Assembly: GCF_029258205.1 (NCBI RefSeq)
Contig: NZ_JARHZJ010000016.1
Span: forward strand, 1-47,963
Length of the DNA: 47,963 bases
Source of the DNA: Clostridium sp.
GTDB lineage: Bacteria > Bacillota > Clostridia > Clostridiales > Clostridiaceae
Reading direction: 5' to 3'
The first letter of the stretch is position 1. The number at the start of each line of letters is the position of its first letter. A program made the position numbers and the translations under genes. The notes beneath the pieces were generated by a model. It worked only from the letters and a program-made list of their open reading frames with translations. It was not told the DNA's origin and did no database searches. Of the stretch, positions 7,744-16,032 are shown in pieces.

Positions 7744-8496
7744 ATGAATTCAGTCTATCAAACTAGACAAAAAACAAGAAAACTAGTAGTTATTGGTATG
7801 CTATCTGGTATATCAATATTTCTAGGATTAACAGGATTAGGATTTATAAATGTTCCACCTGTTAAAGCTACTATTATGCATATTCCTGTTATAATAGGAG
7901 CTATTATTGAAGGTCCTGTTGTAGGAGGCTTAATAGGACTAGTTTTTGGATTATTTTCTATGTATCAAGCTTTTATGACACCAACACCAACTAGCTTTAT
8001 GTTCTGGAACCCTATTATAGCTTTAGTTCCCAGAATTCTTATAGGTGTAGTAAGTTACTATGTATATTCAGCTATGATTAAAGGATCTAAAAAAAATTTA
8101 AAAGTTACAGCAATTATAAGTTCTCTTATTCTTGGAGTTCTTCTATTTGTAAGTTCTAAAGCTTTAACAAATTCTTTAATTATATCATCTATAATTGGTG
8201 TTTTATTCTTTTTAGCAGGAATAATTATCATGTTTAAATTTAAACATAAAAACAAAGAAGAAGCCCTATCTATAGGTACAGCTTCCGTAATTGGAACTTT
8301 AATAAATACCATAGGTGTTCTTGGATTAACATATATTTTTTATTTAGAAAGATATGCTTCTGCTTTAGGAATATCTGAACAAGCTGCAAAATTAACCTTA
8401 GCTGGAATAGGAATTACAAATGGAATTCCTGAGGCATTTATATCAGCTCTAATATCAATTCCTGTTATATTAGGAGTTAGAAAAATTTTAAGATAA
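7744..8496 (+). CDS. ECF transporter S component (substrate-binding membrane subunit)
   Basis: A 250-residue membrane protein with about six hydrophobic segments, matching S components of energy-coupling-factor vitamin transporters (Pfam ECF transporter; COG4684 PanT-like). The segment GFINVPPVKATIMHIPVIIG followed by GPVVGGLIGLVFGLFSMYQA is characteristic. It would bind a vitamin or precursor and use ATPase and T units encoded elsewhere, as none are in this window. The frame is open 37 codons further upstream, but the ATG at 7744 follows a perfect CGGAGGAG site, and the upstream part lies in a structured leader. The best substrate guess is pantothenate, at low confidence. It is monocistronic with a strong terminator. 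Confidence 0.82.
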   Translation: MNSVYQTRQKTRKLVVIGMLSGISIFLGLTGLGFINVPPVKATIMHIPVIIGAIIEGPVVGGLIGLVFGLFSMYQAFMTPTPTSFMFWNPIIALVPRILIGVVSYYVYSAMIKGSKKNLKVTAIISSLILGVLLFVSSKALTNSLIISSIIGVLFFLAGIIIMFKFKHKNKEEALSIGTASVIGTLINTIGVLGLTYIFYLERYASALGISEQAAKLTLAGIGITNGIPEAFISALISIPVILGVRKILR

Positions 8497-8514
8497 ATTA
8501 AGATTATAAATATA

Positions 8515-8552
8515 TTTTAGCGTATAGCTTTACTTAAAGTTATACGCTAAAA
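8515..8552 (+). terminator. terminator of the ECF S-component gene
   Basis: Arms beginning TTTTAGCGTATA (8515-8526) and ending TATACGCTAAAA (8541-8552) form a long hairpin with only a small loop, followed by a T-rich stretch. The flanking A and T runs would let it work in both directions. Confidence 0.85.
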
Positions 8553-8699
8553 CTTTATTTGTTTAGTAGTAAATATTTAAATTTTATTAAACTTTATATT
8601 AATTTAAGTTCTGTAAAACACACTTATTTAAAACAGATTGTTATTCTTAAAATATACAATTTAAATCATATAAAACAATTTAATGGAGGTATAATCATA

Positions 8700-9677
8700 A
8701 TGTTTGAAATAAAAATTACAGATATTGAAGGCTTTAAACTAGGACATGCCCAAGATTTTGAAGGTGCTACAGGCTGTACAGTTTTACTATGTGAAGAAGG
8801 CGCTTCTGGAGGAGTTGATGTTCGTGGTGGAGCTCCTGGAACTAGAGAAACTGATTTATTAAATCCTATGGAAATGGTTGATAAAGTCCATGCTGTAGTA
8901 TTATCTGGTGGATCTGCCTTTGGACTTGACGCTTGCTCAGGGGTTATGGAATATCTAGAAAATAAAAATATTGGATTTGATGTAGGCGTAGCTAAAGTTC
9001 CTATAGTATGTGGTGCTGTTTTATTTGACTTAGCCTGTGGAAATCCTAAAGCAAGGCCTAATAAAGAAATGGGATTAGAAGCCTGTAAAAACTCTGAAAA
9101 CTACTTTGACTCAAAAAACGGGAATATAGGTTGTGGAACAGGTGCCACAGTAGGTAAAGCCTTAAATCAAAAGCTTGCAATGAAAGGTGGCTTTGGAAGC
9201 TATGCTGTACAAGTTGGTGATTTAAAAGTTGGTGCTATTGTAGGAGTTAATAGCCTAGGTGACATTGTTGACCCTAATAATAACAATAAAATAATAGCTG
9301 GTGGATTAAACCCAAATATGAATTCATTTATAAACATAGAAAAAAGCTTAATAAGTGCTTATCAAAATCCTAAAAATGTTTTTAAAGGAAATACTACTAT
9401 TGGGTGTATAGTAACTAATGGTTCTTTTTCTAAAGCTCAAGCTAATAAAATTGCATCTATGGCTCAAAATGGTTTTGGAAGAACTATAAGACCTGCTCAC
9501 ACTATGTTTGATGGTGATACAATATTTACTCTTTCTTCAAACAAAGTCAATGCAGACATAAATGTAGTTGGTCTTTTAGCAGCTCAAGTTATGGAGAAAG
9601 CTATTATAAAAGCTGTTAAAGAAGCTGATACTTCATATGGCTTCTTATCATATAAAGACTTAAAATTTAATGTATAA
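8700..9677 (+). CDS. P1 family peptidase (DmpA-like aminopeptidase/esterase)
   Basis: A 325-residue member of the P1 (DmpA/BapA) family, self-processing N-terminal-nucleophile hydrolases that remove N-terminal residues from peptides or hydrolyse D-amino-acid esters and amides. VDVRGGAPGTRETDLL and VHAVVLSGGSAFGLDA near the N-terminus are typical. The segment GNTTIGCIVTN (about residues 235-245) aligns with the autocleavage region, where the new N-terminal residue becomes the nucleophile. The longer frame from 8559 is ignored because a GGAGGT site precedes the ATG at 8700 and MFEIKITDIEGFKLGHAQ is a normal family start. There is no signal peptide. It is transcribed alone. The natural substrate is unknown. 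Confidence 0.85.
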   Translation: MFEIKITDIEGFKLGHAQDFEGATGCTVLLCEEGASGGVDVRGGAPGTRETDLLNPMEMVDKVHAVVLSGGSAFGLDACSGVMEYLENKNIGFDVGVAKVPIVCGAVLFDLACGNPKARPNKEMGLEACKNSENYFDSKNGNIGCGTGATVGKALNQKLAMKGGFGSYAVQVGDLKVGAIVGVNSLGDIVDPNNNNKIIAGGLNPNMNSFINIEKSLISAYQNPKNVFKGNTTIGCIVTNGSFSKAQANKIASMAQNGFGRTIRPAHTMFDGDTIFTLSSNKVNADINVVGLLAAQVMEKAIIKAVKEADTSYGFLSYKDLKFNV

Positions 9678-9847
9678 TAAAAAAAACTATAAATCATATA
9701 CTAATTATATTTGTGATTTTTTCAAAATTACATTACATTTTGTTTTTGTAAGATAAATTAATGTCATTTAGAATTTTATTCCATAAGGTGATTTTTAATC
9801 CTATATTGGATATAAATTTATAGATTATTAAATCTAATTCTGCACAC

Positions 9848-9854
9848 CATAATA
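9848..9854 (+). promoter_or_regulatory. possible sigma-G type -10 element of the spore-protein gene
   Basis: CATAATA fits the CATWHTA-like -10 element of forespore sigma-G promoters and lies 64 bases before the start codon. A matching -35 element at 17-18 bases is poor, so this is tentative. Forespore expression is expected for this gene family. Confidence 0.35.
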
Positions 9855-9918
9855 GTGAAAGGAAAAGAAAACTTAACCTTTCAAAAAATTTCATTTAACT
9901 TAAAAGGAGGAATTCAAA

Positions 9919-10098
9919 ATGGCACAATTAGTTCCAGAAGCAAAAAATGGATTAGCAAAATTCAAAAATGAGGTAGCAAATGAAATGGGAGTACCATTCT
10001 CAGATTACAACGGAGACCTTAGCTCAAAACAATGTGGAAGCGTTGGTGGAGAAATGGTTAAAAGAATGGTAGAAAAATACGAACAATCAATGAAATAA
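9919..10098 (+). CDS. alpha/beta-type small acid-soluble spore protein
   Basis: A 59-residue DNA-binding spore protein that coats and protects forespore DNA from heat, UV and chemicals, and supplies amino acids at germination. It shows both family signatures: KFKNEVANEMGV (including the E-V-A germination-protease site, residues 15-25) and DLSSKQCGSVGGEMVKRMVE (33-52). A strong AAGGAGGAATTC ribosome binding site precedes the ATG, and a hairpin terminator follows. Its core matches the classical Ssp1-3 type of C. perfringens better than a divergent paralogue; which copy it is cannot be told. It was missed by ordinary ORF calling because it is short. Confidence 0.95.
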   Translation: MAQLVPEAKNGLAKFKNEVANEMGVPFSDYNGDLSSKQCGSVGGEMVKRMVEKYEQSMK

Positions 10099-10105
10099 TA
10101 ACACA

Positions 10106-10140
10106 AAATAAGAGGTAAGAAAATTCTTACCTCTTATTTT
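10106..10140 (+). terminator. terminator of the spore-protein gene, overlapping the next gene's end
   Basis: AATAAGAGGTAAGAA and its complement TTCTTACCTCTTATT form a perfect hairpin followed by TTTTT. The right arm overlaps the last codons of the convergent gamma-glutamylcyclotransferase-like gene, so the hairpin may also end that transcript. Confidence 0.88.
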
Positions 10141-10580
10141 TGAGAAATTTTTTCAAGCATAAAATTTCTCCAATTTCCATCCTGTATTAATATACTATTA
10201 TTCTCAAAATCCTCTTTATCATTCATTCCATAGTAATAAACATAACACTTTTCAGGAGATTTCTTTCCTAAAATTTCAACATCCATCTCAATCCTATTAT
10301 ATTCATTACTTTTATTGTTAACTCCTAAATATCCTTCCATAAGATCCATAGCATTTATAACATTTTCATAATCAAGAATAGTCATAACTTCTCCATATAC
10401 AAATCCATCCCCTTCAACTAAAGCAGGATATCCTTTTTTAGGCATATGATATAAAGTTCCTTTTACTCTTCCTAATTCACTTTTTATAACTTTCCCTTTT
10501 AAATATTTTTCATAATTAAAAAATCCTGTTCTTAAACTTCCATAAACAAAGATTCTTCTTTTTATCCTAGGTTCTAACAT
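10134..10580 (-). CDS. gamma-glutamylcyclotransferase-like (AIG2/GGCT) protein
   Basis: A 148-residue protein of the GGCT-like (AIG2, BtrG) fold. The family signature FVYGSLRTGFFNY is at the N-terminus and a ...GYPALVEGDGFVYGEV segment follows, with an acidic residue in the position used for catalysis. GGCT enzymes release 5-oxoproline (pyroglutamate) from gamma-glutamyl compounds. The ATG overlaps the pcp stop codon (TAATG), a sign of translational coupling, and a GGAGGGG site lies within the end of pcp. A TTG two codons upstream is possible but less likely. Its place last in a pcp operon supports a role in pyroglutamate or gamma-glutamyl metabolism; this is inference. Confidence 0.82.
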   Translation of the reverse strand: MLEPRIKRRIFVYGSLRTGFFNYEKYLKGKVIKSELGRVKGTLYHMPKKGYPALVEGDGFVYGEVMTILDYENVINAMDLMEGYLGVNNKSNEYNRIEMDVEILGKKSPEKCYVYYYGMNDKEDFENNSILIQDGNWRNFMLEKISQK

Positions 10581-11221
10581 TAACAAACAGCCCCTCCTAC
10601 AGTTTTGATATCATTATTATTTAAAACTATAGCCTTTATACTAAGCTCTAATCCTTTTGCTATATCATTAATAGACATAGAAGGTGTATTAGGTTTATTT
10701 ACAACTTGGGCTGGAATATAAGGTACATGTATAAATCCAGCTCTTATATTTTTATACTTTTTATTTACTAAATATAAAACTCCATACATAACATGGTTAC
10801 AAACAAAAGTACCAGCTGTATTAGAAACTGATGCAGGTATTCCATTATCAACCATTTCCTTAACCATTGCTTTTATAGGTAAACTACTAAAATATGCACT
10901 TTCTCCATCTTCATATATAGTAATATCTATTGGTTGATTCCCTTCATTATCCTCTATTCTTGCATCATCCATATTTATAGCTACTCTTTCTGGAGTTATA
11001 CCAAATCTTCCACCAGCTTGTCCTATAGAAATAACTACATCTGGATTAATTTCCTCTATTTTTTCTTCTATTTTTTCAAGAGATTTTCTAAAAACTGTAG
11101 GTATTTCTAATTTAACAACCTCAGCTCCTTCTATATTTTCTGGTATCATCTTAACAGCTTCTAAAGCTGGATTTATACTTTCTCCTCCAAAAGGATCGAA
11201 TCCTGTAATTAATACTTTCAT
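10580..11221 (-). CDS. pcp: pyroglutamyl-peptidase I (pyrrolidone carboxyl peptidase)
   Basis: A 213-residue cysteine peptidase (family C15) that removes N-terminal pyroglutamate (5-oxoproline) from peptides. [13 protein letters not shown] is the classical N-terminus. The catalytic triad is visible as Glu in [14 protein letters not shown], Cys in [14 protein letters not shown] and His in [10 protein letters not shown]. The open frame extends 35 codons upstream into the end of the DUF979 gene, but ATG 11221 has an AAGGAG site and the standard family start. It is cytosolic. It is the third gene of the operon DUF969, DUF979, pcp, GGCT-like. Confidence 0.95.
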   Translation of the reverse strand: MKVLITGFDPFGGESINPALEAVKMIPENIEGAEVVKLEIPTVFRKSLEKIEEKIEEINPDVVISIGQAGGRFGITPERVAINMDDARIEDNEGNQPIDITIYEDGESAYFSSLPIKAMVKEMVDNGIPASVSNTAGTFVCNHVMYGVLYLVNKKYKNIRAGFIHVPYIPAQVVNKPNTPSMSINDIAKGLELSIKAIVLNNNDIKTVGGAVC

Positions 11222-11256
11222 CCTTATACACTCCTTAATTTTTAATATATAGTTAA

Positions 11257-12186
11257 TTAAAATGCTAAGAAATACATTAAAGCTATATGTATAACTAATA
11301 AAATTATAGCAAATAAGCTTTGGCATTTCATAACCACATTATTATCTTTTGTTTCTAATAAAGCTGCTGGCATGACATTAAAATTTGCTGCCATTGGGGT
11401 TAATAATGTTCCACAATATCCTGCAGTTAATGCTAAAGCCCCAGCTATAGCTACATTAGCTCCTTGTGCAAACACAAATGGTAATCCTATTCCAACTGTT
11501 ATAACTGAAAATGCCGCAAAAGCATTTCCCATTATCATAGTGAATATAGCCATTCCTACACAGTAAGCTATTACACCTGCTAATATGTTTCCTTCTGTAA
11601 TAAAATTAGATATTCCAGATGCTATAACATCTCCTACTCCTGCCGCAGTAAATACTGTTCCTAAAGCTGCTAAAAGTTGAGGCAATATACTTGTAGACCC
11701 TACTGATTGAACCATTCTATTACTATCTTCTACTAAATGCTTTGGTTTTGCTTTTAATACTAAGAAAGTAGTTATTACGGCAGCCACAGAAGCTATTCCT
11801 ATAGCAACAGTTCCTGCTAAACTCGTAAACTGTGCAATAACCAAAGATCCAATTGCTATTACAATTGAAGGTAAAAAAACTTTATTTTTTAGCTTTTTAG
11901 CTTGCATTTCTGCAAAATTTACACTAGGCATCTTTATATTTCCTATATTTACTTGTTTACTTGCAGTTAATACTCCTATAAGTAAAAGCAAAACTCCTAC
12001 TACAACTGGTGGAATAGCTCCACCAGCTATAAATATAATTGATAATATAGTCCAAAAAACTGCTGTTCCTATTCTAGTTTTATGCTCCTTATCTTTTAAT
12101 GTGTAAATTGCAGTATTTAACATTAAAAGTCCTACTATTATATAAAAAATTTCAAGCAATATGTTAGAAATCATTTTTATATCCAT
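11257..12186 (-). CDS. DUF979 family membrane protein
   Basis: A 309-residue polytopic membrane protein with about nine hydrophobic segments, matching the DUF979 family, which is almost always paired with DUF969. The pair resembles the two halves of a large permease, and the C-terminal [17 protein letters not shown] segment looks like a re-entrant or ligand region. A GGGGTGA site precedes the ATG. It begins 12 bases after the DUF969 stop and is followed by pcp. Context suggests import of pyroglutamyl peptides or 5-oxoproline, but no transport activity is established. Confidence 0.82.
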   Translation of the reverse strand: MDIKMISNILLEIFYIIVGLLMLNTAIYTLKDKEHKTRIGTAVFWTILSIIFIAGGAIPPVVVGVLLLLIGVLTASKQVNIGNIKMPSVNFAEMQAKKLKNKVFLPSIVIAIGSLVIAQFTSLAGTVAIGIASVAAVITTFLVLKAKPKHLVEDSNRMVQSVGSTSILPQLLAALGTVFTAAGVGDVIASGISNFITEGNILAGVIAYCVGMAIFTMIMGNAFAAFSVITVGIGLPFVFAQGANVAIAGALALTAGYCGTLLTPMAANFNVMPAALLETKDNNVVMKCQSLFAIILLVIHIALMYFLAF

Positions 12187-12198
12187 TAATTGTCACCC

Positions 12199-12879
12199 CT
12201 ACTTTATTTCTTCTTTGTTCCTCGATAAGTTCTTACTTAATTTTCTATCTAATAATTTATTTTGCAATATTCCTAGTATTAAAGCTATTATAGCTATTGG
12301 AACTGAGGCTTTTGCTATCTCTAAAGCATTAACTCCATATCCTAACTCTTGTAATGTTCCTGCTATTAAAAGAACTCCTGAACTTGCTAAGAATACATTT
12401 TGTCCAAAGAAATTTCCATAGTTGTCCATAGCAGCAGCTGTTCCTTTTATTAAATCTTCATCTTTATCATCTAACTCTCCATATTTACTCACAGCTGCTC
12501 CTTGAGCCATTGGATTTATAAGTGGTCTTACAAATTGTGCTTGTCCACTTAGTCTTAATGAAACCGCAGCTCCAACTTCTCTAATAAATAAATAGCAACT
12601 TAAAAGTTTTCCAGTCGACATATTTTTCATACTCTTTATTAAGGTTATAGCTCTTTCTTTTAAACCAAATCTTTCACATATACCTATTACAGGTAAAGTT
12701 AACATAAATAATGTCATGTGTCTCTGACTTACAAAAGTTGATCCTAATTTTTCTAATATTTCATACAAACTCATATGTGATACTAATCCAGTTGATAATC
12801 CCGCTACTAACACAACTGCTATAGTATCAAATTTAAGTGCAAATCCTAATATTACTATTACTATTCCTATCAGTGCCAC
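12199..12879 (-). CDS. DUF969 family membrane protein
   Basis: A 226-residue membrane protein, first gene of the DUF969-DUF979-pcp-GGCT operon. Hydrophobic segments are visible at residues 1-40, near 60, near 130-150 and near 180-205; FVRPLINPMAQGAA and a DDKDEDLIKGTAAAMDNYGNF loop are family-like. It starts with GTG, preceded by AAAGGAGA at 8-9 bases. With DUF979 it probably forms one carrier. No residue in it tells the substrate; the linked peptidase and cyclotransferase point to pyroglutamyl compounds. Confidence 0.82.
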   Translation of the reverse strand: MALIGIVIVILGFALKFDTIAVVLVAGLSTGLVSHMSLYEILEKLGSTFVSQRHMTLFMLTLPVIGICERFGLKERAITLIKSMKNMSTGKLLSCYLFIREVGAAVSLRLSGQAQFVRPLINPMAQGAAVSKYGELDDKDEDLIKGTAAAMDNYGNFFGQNVFLASSGVLLIAGTLQELGYGVNALEIAKASVPIAIIALILGILQNKLLDRKLSKNLSRNKEEIK

Positions 12880-13070
12880 TCTTATCTCTCCTTTTCAAAT
12901 TATAATTTTAGTTTTTTTATTTTCGCATTTTAAAAATATTATAACCATAAATCTTGCAATTTTCTACAGTTTTTTATTAATTTTTTATAAATTTAAAATA
13001 TTTTTATTGCCAATTTATTTTTTTATTATCATTTTATTGAAAATATATTTAAAATTACATAAAAATAAAG

Positions 13071-13098
13071 ACCATAGATTTAATTTAATCTATGATCT
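13071..13098 (-). terminator. terminator of clpB
   Basis: On the minus strand AGATCATAGATT pairs with AATCTATGGTCT, with one wobble pair, and is followed by TTATTTTTATG. It lies 18 bases beyond the clpB stop. Confidence 0.82.
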
Positions 13099-13116
13099 TT
13101 ATAAATTTATAATACT

Positions 13117-15717
13117 TTATTTTCTAGAAACTATAACTTTTCCATCTACTCCATCTATTAAAGCAACAGATCCATCATAAATTTCTCCAGCAATTATTTT
13201 CTTAGCTATTTCAGTTTCTAAAACATTGCTTATATATCTCTTTAATGGTCTAGCTCCATATACTGGATCATATCCTTCTTCAGCTAATATTTCCTTAGCT
13301 CCATCAGTAACTTCAAGAGTTATATTTCTTTCTCTTAATCTATTTTCAACATCTCTTAAGAATATATCTATTATTTTCTTAATTCCTTCACTGCTTAAAG
13401 GTCTAAACATTATGATATCATCTACTCTGTTTAAGAATTCTGGTTTGAATCTTAACTTCATTTCATTCATAACATTTTCTCTAATATCTTCTTCTATACC
13501 TTCATTGGATTTGTTTTCCAATAAATATCCACTACCTATATTAGAAGTCATAATTATTATAGTATTTTTGAAATCAACAGTTTTACCTTTATTATCTGTT
13601 AATCTACCATCATCTAATATTTGAAGGAATAAGTTAAATACATCATCATGTGCTTTTTCTATTTCATCAAATAATATTACTGAATATGGGTTTCTTCTAA
13701 CAGCTTCTGTTAATTGTCCTCCTTCTTCATATCCTACATATCCTGGAGGAGGTCCTATTAATCTAGATACCGCATGTTTTTCCATGTATTCAGACATATC
13801 TATTCTTACTATATTGTCTTCACTATCAAATAAATTTCTAGCTAAAGTTTTTGCAAGCTCTGTTTTACCAACTCCAGTAGGTCCTAAGAATATAAATGAT
13901 CCTATTGGTTTTCTTTCATCTTTAAGACCTGCTCTAGCTCTTATTACAGCATTAGCAACTGCAGTTGTAGCTTCATCTTGACCTATTACTCTTTCTCTTA
14001 ATTCTTCTTCTAATCTTAAAAGTTTTTCTCTTTCACTTTCAACTAGTTTTGTAACAGGAATTCCAGTCCATTTTGAAATTATTTCTGAAATTTCATTTTC
14101 AGTAACTTCTTCTTTTAATAAAGCATTTTCATTATCTTTTTCCATACTTTCTTCTTGTTCTTTTATTTTACTCTCAAGTTCTGGAATTTTTCCATATTTA
14201 AGTTCTGCAACTTTATTTAAATCATATTCTCTTTCATATTTTTCAGCTAATCCTCTTGTTTCGTCTAACTCAGCCTTTAAATCCCTAACTGCTGAAATAT
14301 GAGCTTTTTCTTTTTCATATTTAATTGTCATTTCATCATTTTTATCTTGAAGGTCAGCAAGCTCTTTTTCTAAAGCAACTAATCTTTCCTTAGATGCATC
14401 ATCATTTTCTTTTGATAAAGCTTCTTTTTCAGTTTCAAGCATTAAAATCTTTCTTCTTATGATATCTAATTCAGTTGGAAGAGAATCTATTTCACTTCTT
14501 ATCATAGCACCAGCTTCATCTATTAAATCTATAGCCTTATCTGGTAGATATCTATCTTGAATATATCTATGAGAAAGTTTTGCAGCAGCTACTATTGCTG
14601 AATCATGTATTCTAATTCCATGGTGAATTTCAAATCTTTCTTTTAGTCCTCTTAAAATTGATATAGTTTCTTCAACTGTTGGTTCTTCAACTATTACAGG
14701 TTGGAATCTTCTTTCTAAAGCTTTATCCTTTTCTATATATTGTCTATATTCATCAAAAGTTGTAGCTCCTATACAGTGTAACTCACCTCTTGCAAGCATA
14801 GGTTTAATTAAGTTTCCTGCATCCATTGCACCATCTGTTTTACCAGCACCTACAATTGTATGAATTTCATCTATAAATAAAATTATTTTTCCTTCTGAAC
14901 TTTGAACTTCTTTTAATACAGCTTTTAATCTCTCTTCAAATTCTCCTCTATATTTAGCACCAGCTATTAATGCACCCATATCTAATGAGATAATTACTTT
15001 ATCTTTTAATCCTTCTGGTACATCTCCTCTTACAATTCTTTCTGCTAATCCTTCAACTATAGCAGTTTTACCAACTCCAGGTTCTCCTATTAGTATTGGA
15101 TTATTTTTAGTTTTTCTTGAAAGAATTCTAACAGCTCTTCTTATTTCTTCATCTCTTCCTATAACAGGATCTAATTTGTGTTGTTTTACAAGTTCTATTA
15201 AATTAGTACCGTATTTATCTAAAGCCTCATAAGTTCCTTCTGGATCTTGTGAATCAACTCTTTGACTTCCTCTAACTTCATTTAAAACTTTTAGGAATCC
15301 ATCTTTAGTTATATTATTTTTTCTTAAGATTTCTCCTACAGCTCCATTTTTATCTATATCCATTATTGCAAGCATTACATGCTCAACGCTTATATATGAA
15401 TCTTCAAATTGTTTTGAAATTTCTTCTGCTTTTATTAATACTTCATTTATTCTTCTTGTAGCAGTAACCCCTGATGATTGTGCCGCCTCTCCTAAAACCT
15501 TAGGCATTCTATCTATCTGTACATGAATGTCTCTCTTTAATGAATCTATGTTAACACCCATTTTTTCAAATATATTAGGAATTAAACCATCTTTTTGATT
15601 TACTAATGCTGAAAATAAGTGAATTATATCTAATTGTTGATTGTTATATTTAACTGCTATTTCATAAGCATCGTTTAAGCTTTGTTGTACTCTTAATGTC
15701 ATTTTATCTGCATTCAT
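13117..15717 (-). CDS. clpB: ATP-dependent chaperone ClpB
   Basis: An 866-residue AAA+ disaggregase that works with DnaK to rescue aggregated proteins. Visible in order: two Clp N-terminal repeats (1-150), the first Walker A GEPGVGKT (211-218) with Walker B FIDEIHT, a long coiled-coil middle domain (about 410-530), the second Walker A GPTGVGKT with sensor residues and ILFDEIEKAHDDV, and the C-terminal small domain with YGARPLKRYI. Length is normal. ATG has a GAGGTGA site. The promoter contains a CtsR heptad repeat, so expression is expected to rise on heat shock. It is monocistronic. Identification is essentially certain. Confidence 0.97.
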   Translation of the reverse strand: MNADKMTLRVQQSLNDAYEIAVKYNNQQLDIIHLFSALVNQKDGLIPNIFEKMGVNIDSLKRDIHVQIDRMPKVLGEAAQSSGVTATRRINEVLIKAEEISKQFEDSYISVEHVMLAIMDIDKNGAVGEILRKNNITKDGFLKVLNEVRGSQRVDSQDPEGTYEALDKYGTNLIELVKQHKLDPVIGRDEEIRRAVRILSRKTKNNPILIGEPGVGKTAIVEGLAERIVRGDVPEGLKDKVIISLDMGALIAGAKYRGEFEERLKAVLKEVQSSEGKIILFIDEIHTIVGAGKTDGAMDAGNLIKPMLARGELHCIGATTFDEYRQYIEKDKALERRFQPVIVEEPTVEETISILRGLKERFEIHHGIRIHDSAIVAAAKLSHRYIQDRYLPDKAIDLIDEAGAMIRSEIDSLPTELDIIRRKILMLETEKEALSKENDDASKERLVALEKELADLQDKNDEMTIKYEKEKAHISAVRDLKAELDETRGLAEKYEREYDLNKVAELKYGKIPELESKIKEQEESMEKDNENALLKEEVTENEISEIISKWTGIPVTKLVESEREKLLRLEEELRERVIGQDEATTAVANAVIRARAGLKDERKPIGSFIFLGPTGVGKTELAKTLARNLFDSEDNIVRIDMSEYMEKHAVSRLIGPPPGYVGYEEGGQLTEAVRRNPYSVILFDEIEKAHDDVFNLFLQILDDGRLTDNKGKTVDFKNTIIIMTSNIGSGYLLENKSNEGIEEDIRENVMNEMKLRFKPEFLNRVDDIIMFRPLSSEGIKKIIDIFLRDVENRLRERNITLEVTDGAKEILAEEGYDPVYGARPLKRYISNVLETEIAKKIIAGEIYDGSVALIDGVDGKVIVSRK

Positions 15718-15756
15718 TTTATCACCTCAATATTCTCTTTTTTCTATCTTATGTAA

Positions 15757-15788
15757 TTATAATACTATAAAAGTCAAAGAAAGTCAAA
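15757..15788 (-). promoter_or_regulatory. clpB promoter with a CtsR operator
   Basis: The plus strand reads AGTCAAA (15772-15778), GAA, AGTCAAA (15782-15788), a perfect match to the CtsR direct heptad repeat with a 3-base spacer. On the minus strand the distal TTGACT is the -35 box and TATTAT, 17 bases on, the -10 box, so bound CtsR would cover the promoter. Heat-shock control by CtsR is established for clpB/clpC in firmicutes. Confidence 0.9.
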
Positions 15789-15954
15789 GTCTATTTTAAA
15801 TTTTCAGAATTTATTAATTAATACTATTCTTTTATTACAAATTGTTATTAATTAATCATTTATATGATTAATATTTAATTATAAGCTTATTTAATTAACA
15901 AATTGTCCATTTTTACAAAAGTATTCAAATATAATATTATTTAAAATCACTCTA

Positions 15955-15983
15955 TTGTTATACTTATTATATGTTGGTATTAT
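15955..15983 (+). promoter_or_regulatory. promoter of the RelA/SpoT-like gene
   Basis: TTGTTA (15955-15960), a 17-base spacer and TATTAT (15978-15983), 50 bases before the TTG start codon. The stretch between this and the clpB promoter (about 15790-15950) is A+T-rich and shows no other feature. Confidence 0.55.
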
Positions 15984-16032
15984 TAAACTATGCTGACTTT
16001 ACTTATAAACTAACAAGGACGGTGTTTTAAAT

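Noticed and set aside
11372-11566. Open frames on the plus strand opposite DUF979, pcp and clpB
   Set aside because: They lack ribosome binding sites and mirror the codon pattern of clear genes on the other strand.
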